64,000 nucleotides of DNA from Sphingomonas sp. LM7 (GTDB taxonomy: Bacteria; Pseudomonadota; Alphaproteobacteria; Sphingomonadales; Sphingomonadaceae): NCBI RefSeq assembly GCF_002002925.1, contig NZ_CP019511.1, positions 3,565,001-3,629,000 of the forward strand, in the 5' to 3' direction. The notes below the pieces were generated by a model. It worked only from the letters and a program-made list of their open reading frames with translations. It was not told where the DNA came from and did not search any database. Every line of letters starts with the position of its first letter. Within the stretch, counting starts at the first letter, position 1. This document shows, piece after piece, positions 1 through 8,096 of this stretch. Position numbers and translations under genes: made by a program.

Positions 1-26
1 GCGATGCATCTTGCGCGCGCGTTTTC

Positions 27-44
27 CATCGGCTATTTCCGATG
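27..44. promoter_or_regulatory. Candidate ArsR operator
   Basis: A perfect inverted repeat, CATCGG and CCGATG arms around the 6-bp spacer CTATTT, ends just upstream of the arsR start codon at 46. Its position and symmetry fit an autoregulatory ArsR site that would also control the whole downstream ars operon. No ribosome binding site is visible before position 46, so the mRNA may be nearly leaderless. The promoter itself may lie beyond the window edge. Confidence 0.5.
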
Positions 45-45
45 C

Positions 46-378
46 ATGGATCAGGACAGCGCCACCGAGATGCTCGCCGCCCTCGCGCACCCGACGCGCC
101 TGTCGACCTTCCGTCTGCTCGTCCGGCACGAGCCGGAAGGCCTTTCCACAGGCGCGCTCGCCGAGACGCTGGAGCTGTCGCAGAGCACCTTCTCGACGCA
201 TCTTGCCGTGCTCGCCAAGGCTCGTCTGGTCCAGTCGGACAAAAAGGGCCGCCATTTCATCCAGCGCGCCCGCATCGAGGCACTAGGCGAGCTGATGACC
301 TTCCTCGCCAAGGATTGCTGCCAGGGCCGCGCGGAACTTTGCGAGCCGCTGGTCGCCGAACTCACCGCCTGCTGCTGA
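46..378 (+). CDS. arsR: ArsR/SmtB-family arsenic-responsive repressor
   Basis: A 110-residue winged-helix repressor expected to bind the operator at its own start and release DNA on binding As(III). The recognition helix region is LSQSTFSTHLAVLAKARLV (about 43-62), typical of the family. It lacks the classical ELCVCDL site of plasmid R773 ArsR; instead it has a cysteine-rich C-terminus (C91, C92, C99, C109, C110) like the C-terminal-cysteine class exemplified by Acidithiobacillus ArsR. An in-frame ATG at position 4 would add 14 residues and place the palindrome inside the gene, so the ATG at 46 was chosen. It is the first gene of an arsR-arsC-GNAT-acr3-YnfA-arsH operon. Confidence 0.9.
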   Translation: MDQDSATEMLAALAHPTRLSTFRLLVRHEPEGLSTGALAETLELSQSTFSTHLAVLAKARLVQSDKKGRHFIQRARIEALGELMTFLAKDCCQGRAELCEPLVAELTACC

Positions 379-386
379 GGACCGAA

Positions 387-803
387 ATGACAGTCGATGT
401 GATCATCTATCACAATCCCGATTGCGGCACTTCCCGCAACGCGCTGGCGATGATCCGCAATGCCGGGATCGAGCCGCATGTCGTCGAGTATCTTAAGACC
501 CCGCCATCACGTCCGATGCTCGTGTGGCTGATCGAGCGTATGGGGCTGACGCCGCGCGCGTTGTTGCGCGAGAAGGGCACGCCCTTCGCCGAGCTCGGCC
601 TTGGAGATCCGTCGCTGAGCGACGACCAGCTCATCGATGCGATGATGGACCACCCGATCCTGATCAATCGGCCTATCGTCGTCTCGCCGCTGGGCGTGAA
701 GCTGTGCCGACCGTCCGAGGCGGTGCTGGAGTTGCTCGACGCGCCACAGCGCGCGACTTTCATCAAGGAGGACGGGCAGGTGGTGGAATCATCGCCGCAA
801 TGA
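387..803 (+). CDS. arsC: Arsenate reductase, glutaredoxin-dependent
   Basis: A 138-residue cytoplasmic ArsC of the E. coli/R773 thioredoxin-fold type that reduces As(V) to As(III) with glutathione and glutaredoxin, giving the substrate for the Acr3 pump. The active-site loop HNPDCGTSRN lies at residues 9-18, with the predicted catalytic cysteine at C13. The IVVSPLGVKLCRPSE stretch carries the conserved arginine/phosphate-site region. Length matches the family (about 140). The ORF is open far upstream, but the start at 387 lies 8 bp after the arsR stop and gives the normal N-terminus. Its TGA overlaps the next start (ATGA). Confidence 0.95.
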   Translation: MTVDVIIYHNPDCGTSRNALAMIRNAGIEPHVVEYLKTPPSRPMLVWLIERMGLTPRALLREKGTPFAELGLGDPSLSDDQLIDAMMDHPILINRPIVVSPLGVKLCRPSEAVLELLDAPQRATFIKEDGQVVESSPQ

Positions 804-1327
804 GCATCTCGATCCGTCCCGTCGCGCCTGAAGACGCAACCGCGATCGCCGACATCTACGCCCATCATGTGCTGTACGGCACCGCGACCTATGAGACGGT
901 GCCGCCGTCGGCCGCGGCCACACGAGAGAAGATCGAGCATATCACGGCGAAGGGCTGGCCGTTCCTCGTCGCCTGCGAGGGGGAGACGGTTCTCGGCTAT
1001 TGCTACGCGACCCAGTTTAGGGACCGGCCAGCCTATGCCTGGTCGTGCGAAGACAGCATCTATGTCTCGGTCGACCATGCGCGGCGGGGGATCGGCCGCG
1101 CGCTTCTGGCGTCCCTGCTGACGGCAGCGACGGAACAGGGCTTCCGGCAGATGGCCGCCGTGATCGGGGGCGCCGAGCCGGCCTCGATCGCGCTCCATGC
1201 GGCGCTGGGCTTCGCGCATGCGGGACGGCTTCCCGCGATGGGCTGGAAGGCGGGCCGCTGGCTGGACAGCGTCTATATGCAGATCGCTCTGGGGGACGGC
1301 TCTTCCACCAGTCCGGCAGTACAATGA
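800..1327 (+). CDS. arsN: GNAT N-acetyltransferase of ars operon (ArsN1-like)
   Basis: A 175-residue GNAT acetyltransferase of the phosphinothricin acetyltransferase type. The acetyl-CoA loop is visible around RRGIGRALLASLL (about 95-107), and the C-terminal ALHAALGFAHAGRL segment is typical of PAT-like enzymes. Relatives in ars operons (ArsN1) acetylate the amino group of arsinothricin, an arsenic-containing glutamate analogue; this activity is inferred from operon position and family only. The start overlaps the arsC stop as ATGA, and the stop overlaps the acr3 start in the same way, so translation is probably coupled. It could instead act on phosphinothricin or methionine sulfoximine. Confidence 0.8.
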   Translation: MSISIRPVAPEDATAIADIYAHHVLYGTATYETVPPSAAATREKIEHITAKGWPFLVACEGETVLGYCYATQFRDRPAYAWSCEDSIYVSVDHARRGIGRALLASLLTAATEQGFRQMAAVIGGAEPASIALHAALGFAHAGRLPAMGWKAGRWLDSVYMQIALGDGSSTSPAVQ

Positions 1328-2370
1328 GCACCGCCGCGAAGGCCCCGATGGCCACTTTCGAGCGCTATCTCAGCCTCTGGGTCGCGCTTTGCATCGTCGT
1401 CGGGATCGCGCTCGGCTACGCCGTGCCCGGTCTTTTCGCGACGATCGCCGCGGCGGAGGTGGCGAAGGTCAATCTGGTCGTTGCGGTGCTGATCTGGCTG
1501 ATGATCATCCCGATGCTGCTCAAGATCGACCTGACTGCGCTTGGGTCGGTCCGGCGGCACTGGAAGGGAGTCGGCGTCACGCTGTTCATCAATTGGGCGG
1601 TCAAACCCTTCTCGATGGCGCTGCTGGGCACCTTCTTCCTCGGTTTCCTGTTCCGGCCATTCCTGCCGGAAACCGAGATCAGCGCGTATATCGCCGGCCT
1701 GATCCTGCTCGCCGCCGCGCCGTGCACCGCCATGGTGTTCGTCTGGTCCAACCTGTGCGACGGCGATCCGACCTATACGCTGAGCCAGGTCGCTTTGAAC
1801 GACATCATCATGGTGTTCGCCTTTGCGCCTCTGGTCGCGCTGCTGCTCGGCGTCGCGTCGATCACCGTGCCCTGGGACACGCTCCTGATCTCTGTCGCAC
1901 TGTACATCGTGGTGCCCGTTATCGTCGCCCAGATCATCCGCCGCGCCGTCCTGTCGGCGGCGGGACAGCCCGGACTCGATCGGGCGCTCGGCCGGCTTGG
2001 GCCTGTCTCGCTGATCGCGCTTCTGACGACCCTGGTGTTGCTGTTCGGGTTCCAGGGCGGGGCGATCATCGCGCACCCGCTGGTGATTGCGCTGATCGCC
2101 GTGCCGATCCTCATCCAGGTCTATTTCAATGCCGGGCTGGCCTATTGGTTGAGCCGGAAATTCGGCGTGGCGTGGTGCGTCGCGGCGCCCTCGGCACTGA
2201 TCGGCGCGTCCAACTTCTTCGAGCTTGCCGTGGCGGCCGCGATCTCGCTGTTCGGGCTGAAGTCCGGTGCCGCGCTTGCCACCGTCGTCGGCGTGCTCGT
2301 CGAGGTGCCGGTGATGTTGTCGGTGGTCGCGATCGTGAAGCGCACTCGTCCATGGTATGAAGCGGCATGA
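1324..2370 (+). CDS. acr3: Arsenite efflux permease, ACR3 family
   Basis: A 348-residue polytopic inner-membrane protein of the BASS/ACR3 superfamily with about ten hydrophobic segments, expected to export As(OH)3 using the proton motive force. The ACR3 signature [14 protein letters not shown] contains the conserved membrane cysteine (C134) needed for arsenite transport in characterised members. The later [13 protein letters not shown] segment is also family-typical. It is not ArsB, which belongs to a different superfamily. It sits between the GNAT gene (ATGA overlap at 1324) and the YnfA-like gene (ATGA overlap at 2367). Confidence 0.93.
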   Translation: MSTAAKAPMATFERYLSLWVALCIVVGIALGYAVPGLFATIAAAEVAKVNLVVAVLIWLMIIPMLLKIDLTALGSVRRHWKGVGVTLFINWAVKPFSMALLGTFFLGFLFRPFLPETEISAYIAGLILLAAAPCTAMVFVWSNLCDGDPTYTLSQVALNDIIMVFAFAPLVALLLGVASITVPWDTLLISVALYIVVPVIVAQIIRRAVLSAAGQPGLDRALGRLGPVSLIALLTTLVLLFGFQGGAIIAHPLVIALIAVPILIQVYFNAGLAYWLSRKFGVAWCVAAPSALIGASNFFELAVAAAISLFGLKSGAALATVVGVLVEVPVMLSVVAIVKRTRPWYEAA

Positions 2371-2690
2371 CGGCGCTGGTCTATATCGGCGCAGCGCTCG
2401 CCGAGATCGCCGGCTGCTTCGCATTCTGGGCGTGGCTTCGGCTCGGGCACTCCCCGCTCTGGCTGGTGCCCGGCTTGATGTCGCTTGCTCTGTTCGCCTG
2501 GCTGCTGACATTGGTGGACAGCGATGCGGCCGGCCGAGCCTATGCCGCCTATGGGGGCGTCTATATCTGCGCTTCGCTGGGCTGGCTTTGGGCCGTCGAG
2601 GGGCTACGCCCCGACCGTTGGGATCTGGGCGGGGCGGCGATCTGCCTCCTCGGCGCCAGCATCATCCTTTTCGCACCGAGAGCCGCATGA
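2367..2690 (+). CDS. YnfA/UPF0060 family small membrane protein
   Basis: A 107-residue protein with four predicted transmembrane helices and the UPF0060 pattern: an N-terminal [15 protein letters not shown] segment and a C-terminal [19 protein letters not shown] segment. YnfA resembles small multidrug resistance transporters, and some members have been linked to drug efflux. Its function here is unknown; its place inside the ars operon, with 4-bp overlaps on both sides, suggests a link to arsenic or organoarsenical tolerance. That link is inference from context. Confidence 0.85.
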   Translation: MTALVYIGAALAEIAGCFAFWAWLRLGHSPLWLVPGLMSLALFAWLLTLVDSDAAGRAYAAYGGVYICASLGWLWAVEGLRPDRWDLGGAAICLLGASIILFAPRAA

Positions 2691-3478
2691 GCCGTATCCG
2701 CAATCTCGTCGATCCAGGGCATCTCCCCGCACTAGATCCCGCGTTCGTGATCCCGCGCCCGGCCCTCGGTCTCGGCGACGATCGGCCGCGCCCCCGAATC
2801 CTTTTGCTGTACGGATCGCTCCGGCAGCGCTCCTTCTCGCGGCTCGCCGTCGAGGAGGCGGCGCGGCTGCTCCAGCTCTTCGGCGCCGAGACCCGGATCT
2901 TCGATCCGAGCGACCTGCCGCTTCCGGACCAGGTTGCGGGCGACGATCATCCCGCCGTCCATGAACTGCGCGAGCACGCCTTGTGGTCGGAAGGTCAGGT
3001 GTGGTGTAGTCCCGAGCGGCATGGCCAGATCACCGGCATCATGAAGGCGCAGATCGATCATCTTCCGCTCGAGATGAAGGGTATGCGCCCGACACAGGGG
3101 CGCACGCTCGCGGTGATGCAGGTTTCCGGCGGTTCGCAGTCGTTCAACGCAGTCAACACGCTGCGACTGCTTGGCCGCTGGATGCGGATGTTCACGATCC
3201 CGAACCAGTCGTCGGTGGCGATGGCGTACAAGGAATTCGACGAGGCAGGGCGCATGAAGCCGTCCAGCTATTATGACCGCATCGTCGACGTGATGGAGGA
3301 GCTGGTTCGCTTCACGGTTCTCCTGCGCCCGCATAGCGCGCAACTGGTGGACCGCTATTCCGAGCGCAAGGCCGCGAACCGGCCAATTACCGGCGACACG
3401 GATCACTCCCTGATTGCGATCCGTCCCGAAACGCCGGGCCGGCGGGTCGACCAGGAAGCGACTTCGCCCGCCGAGTGA
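2687..3478 (+). CDS. arsH: ArsH, NADPH-dependent FMN oxidoreductase
   Basis: A 263-residue flavodoxin-like enzyme. The FMN/NADPH phosphate loop is [15 protein letters not shown] (about 39-53), and [21 protein letters not shown] is the ArsH-specific version of the NADPH-dependent FMN reductase motif. Characterised ArsH proteins oxidise trivalent methylated and aromatic arsenicals to less toxic pentavalent forms. Start at 2687 by ATGA overlap with the YnfA-like gene; an upstream in-frame region was rejected because it lies inside that gene. It is the last gene of the ars operon, followed by a 127-bp gap that contains the next module's promoter. Confidence 0.95.
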   Translation: MSRIRNLVDPGHLPALDPAFVIPRPALGLGDDRPRPRILLLYGSLRQRSFSRLAVEEAARLLQLFGAETRIFDPSDLPLPDQVAGDDHPAVHELREHALWSEGQVWCSPERHGQITGIMKAQIDHLPLEMKGMRPTQGRTLAVMQVSGGSQSFNAVNTLRLLGRWMRMFTIPNQSSVAMAYKEFDEAGRMKPSSYYDRIVDVMEELVRFTVLLRPHSAQLVDRYSERKAANRPITGDTDHSLIAIRPETPGRRVDQEATSPAE

Positions 3479-3545
3479 GCCTCGGACGGCCACGTCGTCT
3501 TCGATCAGGAGCTTCGGGGTTGCAGCCCGCTTCAACAAAACACGC

Positions 3546-3576
3546 TTGACCCTCTAGCGGGTAGAGGGTGCAAACC
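3546..3576 (+). promoter_or_regulatory. MerR-type promoter/operator (Pb/Cd type) for FTR1 gene
   Basis: A TTGACC -35 (3546-3551) is followed after 19 bp by a weak -10 (CAAACC, 3571-3576). The long spacer is the hallmark of MerR-family activated promoters. The spacer region holds a perfect inverted repeat, ACCCTCTA (3549-3556) and TAGAGGGT (3562-3569) around GCGGG. This resembles CadR/PbrR operators and is probably read by the MerR protein encoded at 7467-7865. Confidence 0.75.
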
Positions 3577-3605
3577 GCGAATCATTCTCAACAAGTGAGT
3601 CGTCG

Positions 3606-5594
3606 ATGCACGTTCGCCAATCCGCTGCCTCCCTCTGCGCACCTCTTCGACCGTCGATTGTGGGTTGGTTCGCGCTTTGGCTTGCCATGCTCTTGCTGGC
3701 TCTGCCGGCAAAATCCTGGGCAAACGATGCCGAAGTGCAGACGACCTGGCGCCTGCTCGACTATATTGCGGTCGATTATCCAGGGGCGGTGTCGGGCGGC
3801 AAGATCGTCAGCGACGCCGAATATGCCGAGATGACGGAGTTCGCCGGCCAGGTCGAGGCGCGGGTCCAGGCCCTCGCGTCAACGGCCGCCAAGGCAGACC
3901 TGCTGCGTCGCACGAAAGCGCTGCGCAGCGCGATCGCCGCGAAAGCGTTGCCGGAGGCTGTGGCCGAACAGTCCCGGACGCTCGCATCGGCGCTGCTCGC
4001 CGCTTACCCGGTGCCGCTCGCGCCGACGGCACCGCCGGACCTCGCGCGCGCGGCGACGCTCTACGCGCAGAACTGTGCCGCCTGTCATGGCGCGACAGGG
4101 GACGGCCACGGTCCGAATGCGGCCAGGCTCGATCCGCCCCCGATCGCCTTCACCGACAAGTCCCGCGCAGACCAACGCAGCCTGTTCGGCCTGTATCAGG
4201 TGATCAGCCAGGGCCTGGACGGGACGGCGATGCAGAGCTTTGCAGCACTTCCCGAATCTGACCGCTGGGCATTGGCCCTTCATGCGGGCCAGCTCGCCTA
4301 TCCAGAGGCCGCGGCCCGCGAGGGCGAACGGCTGTGGCACAAGGATGCGGCGATCCGGGCCAAATTCCCCAATCTCGCAGCGCTGGTCGGCGTCACCCCT
4401 GCCGCATTGGCCGCCGACATCGGCAGTGACAAGGCGACGGCGCTCACTGCTTATCTGCGGCGCAATCCCGACGCCGTCACGGCGCGAGCTGGGAGCTCGC
4501 TTGCGTTGACCCGCGAGCGGCTCGAACAAAGCCTCGCCGCCTATCGCGCCGGCGACCGCAAGGCGGCGGCCAACCTCGCGCTTTCCGCCTATCTCGACGG
4601 ATTCGAGCCGGTCGAGCCGGTGCTGGCCGCCCGCGATGCGCCGCTGATGGCACGGATCGAGCGCGCCATGGGCGAGCTTCGCGCCGCGATTGGTGAAGGC
4701 CGCCCGGCTGACGAGGTCAAGGCCGCCAACCGGTCGCTGGCAAGCCTGTTCACCGAGGCCGAAGCGGCGCTGGCGCCTGAGCGGGCAAGCAGTGCATCGA
4801 GCTTTCTCGGCGCGTTCGGCGTGCTGCTGAGGGAGGGCCTCGAGGCGCTGCTGATCGTCGTCGCGATGATCGCCTTTCTCAAAAAGACCGAGCGCCCCGA
4901 GGTGCTCGGATTCGTTCATGGGGGCTGGATCGCGGCGCTCGCAGCCGGGATCGCGACCTGGTTCGTCGCCACTTATTTCATCAGCGTGAGCGGTGCGTCG
5001 CGCGAGCTCACCGAGGGGTTCGGCTCGCTGTTTGCGGCCGTCATCCTGCTCACTGTCGGCATCTGGATGCACGGCAAGAGCAACGCGGAAGCCTGGCAGC
5101 GGTACGTCAAGGCAAAGGTCACCGCCGCGCTGTCGCGGCGATCGGGATGGCTCCTGTTCCTGCTCTCCTTTGTCGTCGTCTATCGCGAAGTATTCGAGAC
5201 GATTCTGTTCTATGCCGCGCTGTGGGCGGAGGGGAACGGCGCAGCGATGCTCGCCGGCGCCGGCGCAGCAGCGGCGCTGCTCGCACTCATCGCCTCGGCG
5301 ATGCTGCGCTACAGCGCGCGACTGCCGATCACCCAATTCTTCTCGTGGAGCTCGATCCTGATCGCGATCCTGGCGGTCGTTCTTGCCGGCAAGGGCATCG
5401 CGGGGTTGCAGGAAGCCGGCATTCTCGGCGTGCGGCCGCTCGCCAGCGTTCCGCGGGTCGAGATTTTGGGGCTGTTCCCGACAATCCAGAGCGTGCTGGC
5501 ACAGATTGCGGCGATTGTCGTCCTGGCCGGCGGCTTCTGGCTCAACAGCCGCCGGACCTCCCCGGCGGGCGCGTCGGCGTCACCCGCCGAATAG
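3606..5594 (+). CDS. Cytochrome c-FTR1 family iron/lead permease fusion
   Basis: A 662-residue membrane protein. An N-terminal hydrophobic signal/anchor (about 19-40) is followed by a periplasmic domain with a cytochrome c haem site CAACH (157-161), a helical linker, and from about residue 400 an FTR1 permease domain with several membrane helices. The two FTR1 iron-ligand motifs are present: REGLE (409-413) and REVFE (527-531). The family imports Fe ions after redox coupling. Relatives in lead operons (PbrT) carry Pb(II), and the MerR-type operator upstream points the same way. Its 3' end overlaps the convergent MAPEG-like gene by 15 bp. Substrate is uncertain: Fe or Pb. Confidence 0.85.
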   Translation: MHVRQSAASLCAPLRPSIVGWFALWLAMLLLALPAKSWANDAEVQTTWRLLDYIAVDYPGAVSGGKIVSDAEYAEMTEFAGQVEARVQALASTAAKADLLRRTKALRSAIAAKALPEAVAEQSRTLASALLAAYPVPLAPTAPPDLARAATLYAQNCAACHGATGDGHGPNAARLDPPPIAFTDKSRADQRSLFGLYQVISQGLDGTAMQSFAALPESDRWALALHAGQLAYPEAAAREGERLWHKDAAIRAKFPNLAALVGVTPAALAADIGSDKATALTAYLRRNPDAVTARAGSSLALTRERLEQSLAAYRAGDRKAAANLALSAYLDGFEPVEPVLAARDAPLMARIERAMGELRAAIGEGRPADEVKAANRSLASLFTEAEAALAPERASSASSFLGAFGVLLREGLEALLIVVAMIAFLKKTERPEVLGFVHGGWIAALAAGIATWFVATYFISVSGASRELTEGFGSLFAAVILLTVGIWMHGKSNAEAWQRYVKAKVTAALSRRSGWLLFLLSFVVVYREVFETILFYAALWAEGNGAAMLAGAGAAAALLALIASAMLRYSARLPITQFFSWSSILIAILAVVLAGKGIAGLQEAGILGVRPLASVPRVEILGLFPTIQSVLAQIAAIVVLAGGFWLNSRRTSPAGASASPAE

Positions 5595-6122
5595 CCGGCG
5601 CAAAAGGAAGATGGCAGCGGCAAGATAGCAGGCAAGCGAGGCGAGCGTGGTCGTGGCCATGCCGAAAGCGCGCGCGCCGGCGCCTTCGGGATAGCGGCGA
5701 TAGAAACTGAGCCGGCCGATCGCAAACAGCAAGGCGGAGGCGACGAGAAGGCCCAGCCAGCGGCCACCGGCAACCGAGGCGAGCAGCAGATGCGCGCCGA
5801 CGCCCAGGAAGGCTTGCTCGAGCGTGTTCTGGAGGAATGCGACCTTCATCGCGAGCGCCGGACTCGGAGGCCCCGTGGCGGCTCCGTCAATGTCTGCCTC
5901 CGAGCGGTAGCGTCCGCTCGCGACGAGGCGGACCGCGAGCAGAACAGCGCCAAAGTGGACGAGGCTGGTCTGGATCGCGAGAGCGAGCCGCGCGTCGGTT
6001 TCACTTGGGAAAGCAACCCATTCGGGCAGAAAGAAGACGCTCGCCGCGGAGACCGCTGCACAGAGCAGAAGGGCCAGGACCGCCTGCTTCCTTATCTGCC
6101 GCTGCTCCGCCAAGAGGTCCAA
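5580..6122 (-). CDS. MAPEG-family membrane protein
   Basis: A 180-residue integral membrane protein with four hydrophobic segments. The FLQNTLEQAFLGVGAHLLLA segment (about 96-115) and the IGRLSFYRRYPEGAGARAFGM segment are characteristic of the MAPEG superfamily (membrane-associated proteins in eicosanoid and glutathione metabolism). Its bacterial role is not known. It appears to start with TTG at 6122, because no in-frame ATG fits and a GGGAGA lies about 8 nt upstream. It is the last gene of a minus-strand run CDF-methyltransferase-MAPEG, 15 bp after the methyltransferase stop, so it is probably co-transcribed from the MerR-type promoter at 7440-7470. Confidence 0.75.
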   Translation of the reverse strand: MDLLAEQRQIRKQAVLALLLCAAVSAASVFFLPEWVAFPSETDARLALAIQTSLVHFGAVLLAVRLVASGRYRSEADIDGAATGPPSPALAMKVAFLQNTLEQAFLGVGAHLLLASVAGGRWLGLLVASALLFAIGRLSFYRRYPEGAGARAFGMATTTLASLACYLAAAIFLLRRLFGG

Positions 6123-6137
6123 GACGCCATCTCCCTG

Positions 6138-6782
6138 TTAGCCGGGCCGATCCGCTGCGATCAGCGATATCGTACCGGTCACGGTGTGAATGTGCCCGGA
6201 CTCTCTGACATTGGCGAATCCGGCCTTTTCGACGAGCGCGGGCAAAACGCCGTCCGCATTGGGCTGGGTGTCTGTCACGCCATCGAGCCGCTGGATGGTC
6301 AGCCGGAACAGCAGGCGCATGAGGCCTGCCTGCCGGCCATAGTCGGCAATCACAAGCCGCCCGCCCGGTCTGAGAGAGGCAAACATTGCGGCAAGCCCTG
6401 CCTCTTTCTCGGGCAGCGGCATCTGATGGAACATCAGGCTCGAGACCAACGCGTCGGCGGAGCGGACGTCGATGTCGCGTGCGAAGCCGCGTTCCCAGCC
6501 GATGTCGAGACCGGCGGCATCAGCCTTGGCCCGCGCGATCGCCAGCGCTTCCGCATCGGGGTCGATGCCGATGAGTTTCACCTCGGGACGGGCGGTCTTG
6601 AGCATTACCGCGAAGCTCCCGGTGCCGCAGCCGACGTCGACGATGGTTTCGCCGGGTCGCGGTGCGAGCAGGCCGATCATGGCGCGGCGCCAGCGCATCT
6701 CGCGGGTCCAGCGACGGATCGCCCGATCATAGTCGGCGGTGTCGCCGGTTCCGAGGGGCGGCGTGTAGGCGCGTTCGTTCAA
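6138..6782 (-). CDS. Class I SAM-dependent methyltransferase
   Basis: A 214-residue cytoplasmic methyltransferase. The SAM-binding motif I VDVGCGTGSFAV (about 48-59) is followed by the acidic motif LIGIDPDAEAL and the post-motif GGRLVIADYG, all typical of the ubiE/methyltransf_11 fold. The substrate is not evident. It lacks the cysteine triad expected of ArsM, so arsenite methylation is not supported. The start is TTG at 6782, overlapping the stop of the upstream CDF gene (TTGA), which implies translational coupling and a role in the same metal-induced operon. Confidence 0.8.
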   Translation of the reverse strand: MNERAYTPPLGTGDTADYDRAIRRWTREMRWRRAMIGLLAPRPGETIVDVGCGTGSFAVMLKTARPEVKLIGIDPDAEALAIARAKADAAGLDIGWERGFARDIDVRSADALVSSLMFHQMPLPEKEAGLAAMFASLRPGGRLVIADYGRQAGLMRLLFRLTIQRLDGVTDTQPNADGVLPALVEKAGFANVRESGHIHTVTGTISLIAADRPG

Positions 6783-7411
6783 GCGGGCGTCCTCCTGTGT
6801 TCCGCAAGCTCGCGGCGCGCGTCACGGATGATGTCCCAGGCCGAATGCAGGAACAGCAGCGCGATGACGCCGGCGACGACAAGATCGGGCCAGGCCTGCC
6901 TCGTCCAGCCGACGAGGAGGGCGGCGACGATGACTGCGATATTGGCGAGGGCGTCGTTGCGCGAGAACAGCCAGATCGCGCGGGAGGCCGCGTCGCCCTG
7001 ATCCCGGAACCGTGCGAGGACCAGCGCCGCGGCGACGTTGACCGCCAGCGCGGCAATGCCGATGCCGCCCATCAGCTCGGCTTCGGGCGGCAGCGCGACG
7101 ACTGCGCGCCACGCGGCATATCCGATCACGCCAAAACCGAGGGACGCGAGGAATAATCCCTGGACGAGCGCGATGCGGCTGCGAACGACGGCAGTCCAGC
7201 CGAGCGCGATGAGGCCGAAAAGCGTGATCGACCCATCACCGATGAAATCGAGCGAGTCGGCCTTCAGCGCCTGCGAGTTCGCGATGAATCCGCCGACCAG
7301 CTCGACCACACCGAAACCGAGGTTGAGAATGATCACGATCCATAGCGCGCGCCGGTAGGCGGGATCGGTACTCGCCCGCGCGGTGTCCGTCTCACATCCG
7401 CAGTCGCTCAT
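6779..7411 (-). CDS. Short CDF-like cation efflux protein
   Basis: A 210-residue membrane protein with about six transmembrane segments, resembling the cation diffusion facilitator transmembrane domain. The metal-site-like helix motifs are KADSLDFIGDG (TM2) and SRNDALANIAV (TM5). It ends soon after the last helix and lacks the C-terminal cytoplasmic ferredoxin-like domain of full-length CDFs (about 300 residues). The N-terminus MSDCGCE has a CxC motif. A strong GGAGGTGA lies 4 nt upstream of the ATG. It is first in the operon driven by the MerR-type promoter at 7440-7470; likely substrates are divalent cations such as Cd, Zn or Pb. Confidence 0.85.
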   Translation of the reverse strand: MSDCGCETDTARASTDPAYRRALWIVIILNLGFGVVELVGGFIANSQALKADSLDFIGDGSITLFGLIALGWTAVVRSRIALVQGLFLASLGFGVIGYAAWRAVVALPPEAELMGGIGIAALAVNVAAALVLARFRDQGDAASRAIWLFSRNDALANIAVIVAALLVGWTRQAWPDLVVAGVIALLFLHSAWDIIRDARRELAEHRRTPA

Positions 7412-7439
7412 TTGTCACCTCCGCAGCGAGTCGCGGATC

Positions 7440-7470
7440 ATTCTAGGACCTGTAGTTACTAGAGGGTCAA
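7440..7470 (-). promoter_or_regulatory. MerR-type promoter/operator for short CDF operon
   Basis: On the minus strand a TTGACC -35 (7470-7465) and a TAGAAT -10 (7445-7440) are separated by exactly 19 bp. The spacer carries the imperfect dyad CCTCTAGTAACTACAGG, close to CadR/PbrR operators and to the site at 3546. The -35 overlaps the stop codon of the upstream merR gene, so regulator and target are tightly packed. Confidence 0.85.
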
Positions 7471-7865
7471 GCGGCCTCGACCGGCCCGAGCGCCTCGATG
7501 ATCCGGCATGTCGAGATGGACCCTTGCGAGCATTGGCCGATCAGATCGTCGAGCTCGCGCCGCAGCGCGCGCAGGTCCGCAATCTTCCGGTCGATCTCCG
7601 CGAGATGCTTGCGCGCAACCGCGTCCACCGCGCCGCACGAGCTGTCCCGCTCGTCGGAGAGGGCAAGAAGGGCACGGACCTGATCGAGCGTGAAGCCGAG
7701 GTCGCGTGCCCGCCGGACAAAGGAAAGGCGGGCCAGATGCGCGGGTCCATAGTCGCGATAATTGCTCTCGGTCCGCGCCGGGACCGGCAGCAAACCGATC
7801 TTCTCATAGAAGCGAATTGTCTCGACCTTCGTCGCGGTCGATCGTGCGAGTTCGCCGATCTGCAT
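7467..7865 (-). CDS. MerR-family Cd(II)/Pb(II)-responsive activator (CadR/PbrR-like)
   Basis: A 132-residue MerR-family regulator. The N-terminal winged HTH (GELARSTATKVETIRFYEKI, residues 4-23) is followed by a dimerisation helix and a metal-binding C-terminus. Cysteines at C77, C112 and C120 match the CadR/PbrR ligand pattern for Cd(II) or Pb(II). In contrast to CueR, residue 77 is cysteine, indicating divalent metals. The gene lies just upstream of the promoter at 7440-7470 and is the best candidate for reading that site and the one at 3546. Choosing between CadR and PbrR is not possible from sequence alone. Confidence 0.9.
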   Translation of the reverse strand: MQIGELARSTATKVETIRFYEKIGLLPVPARTESNYRDYGPAHLARLSFVRRARDLGFTLDQVRALLALSDERDSSCGAVDAVARKHLAEIDRKIADLRALRRELDDLIGQCSQGSISTCRIIEALGPVEAA

Positions 7866-7874
7866 TTGCTGGCC

Positions 7875-7905
7875 TTAACCCTGAAGTTGTTGCAGGCTGA
7901 ATATA
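7875..7905 (+). promoter_or_regulatory. Probable MerR-type promoter without an obvious target
   Basis: TTAACC (7875-7880), a 19-bp spacer containing CTGAAGTTGTTGCAG, and AATATA (7900-7905) form a MerR-like promoter reading rightward, 10 bp upstream of the divergent merR gene. The half-sites resemble those of the promoter at 8550. No convincing gene starts until the small ORF at 8097, so the intended target may have been lost or may be that ORF. Confidence 0.45.
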
Positions 7906-8096
7906 GCGAGGACATCGAAGCCACGAGTGAAAATGATCCGCAACGGCGGGCGCCTGCGTCGCGCCTGGTTTCAACTGCGCCACGACTCATCCATTGCGGG
8001 TGCAGCCGTTGCGTTTGTGCAAGCTCAGCTCCACTGTCACCGGTAAGGTCGGGCAATCGTGATACCGGATCATGATCATAGGTGTATGCAATCGTC

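Noticed and set aside
6138..6782. Assignment of the methyltransferase as ArsM
   Set aside because: The protein lacks the cysteines needed for As(III) methylation and lies in a Cd/Pb-type operon, not in the ars operon.
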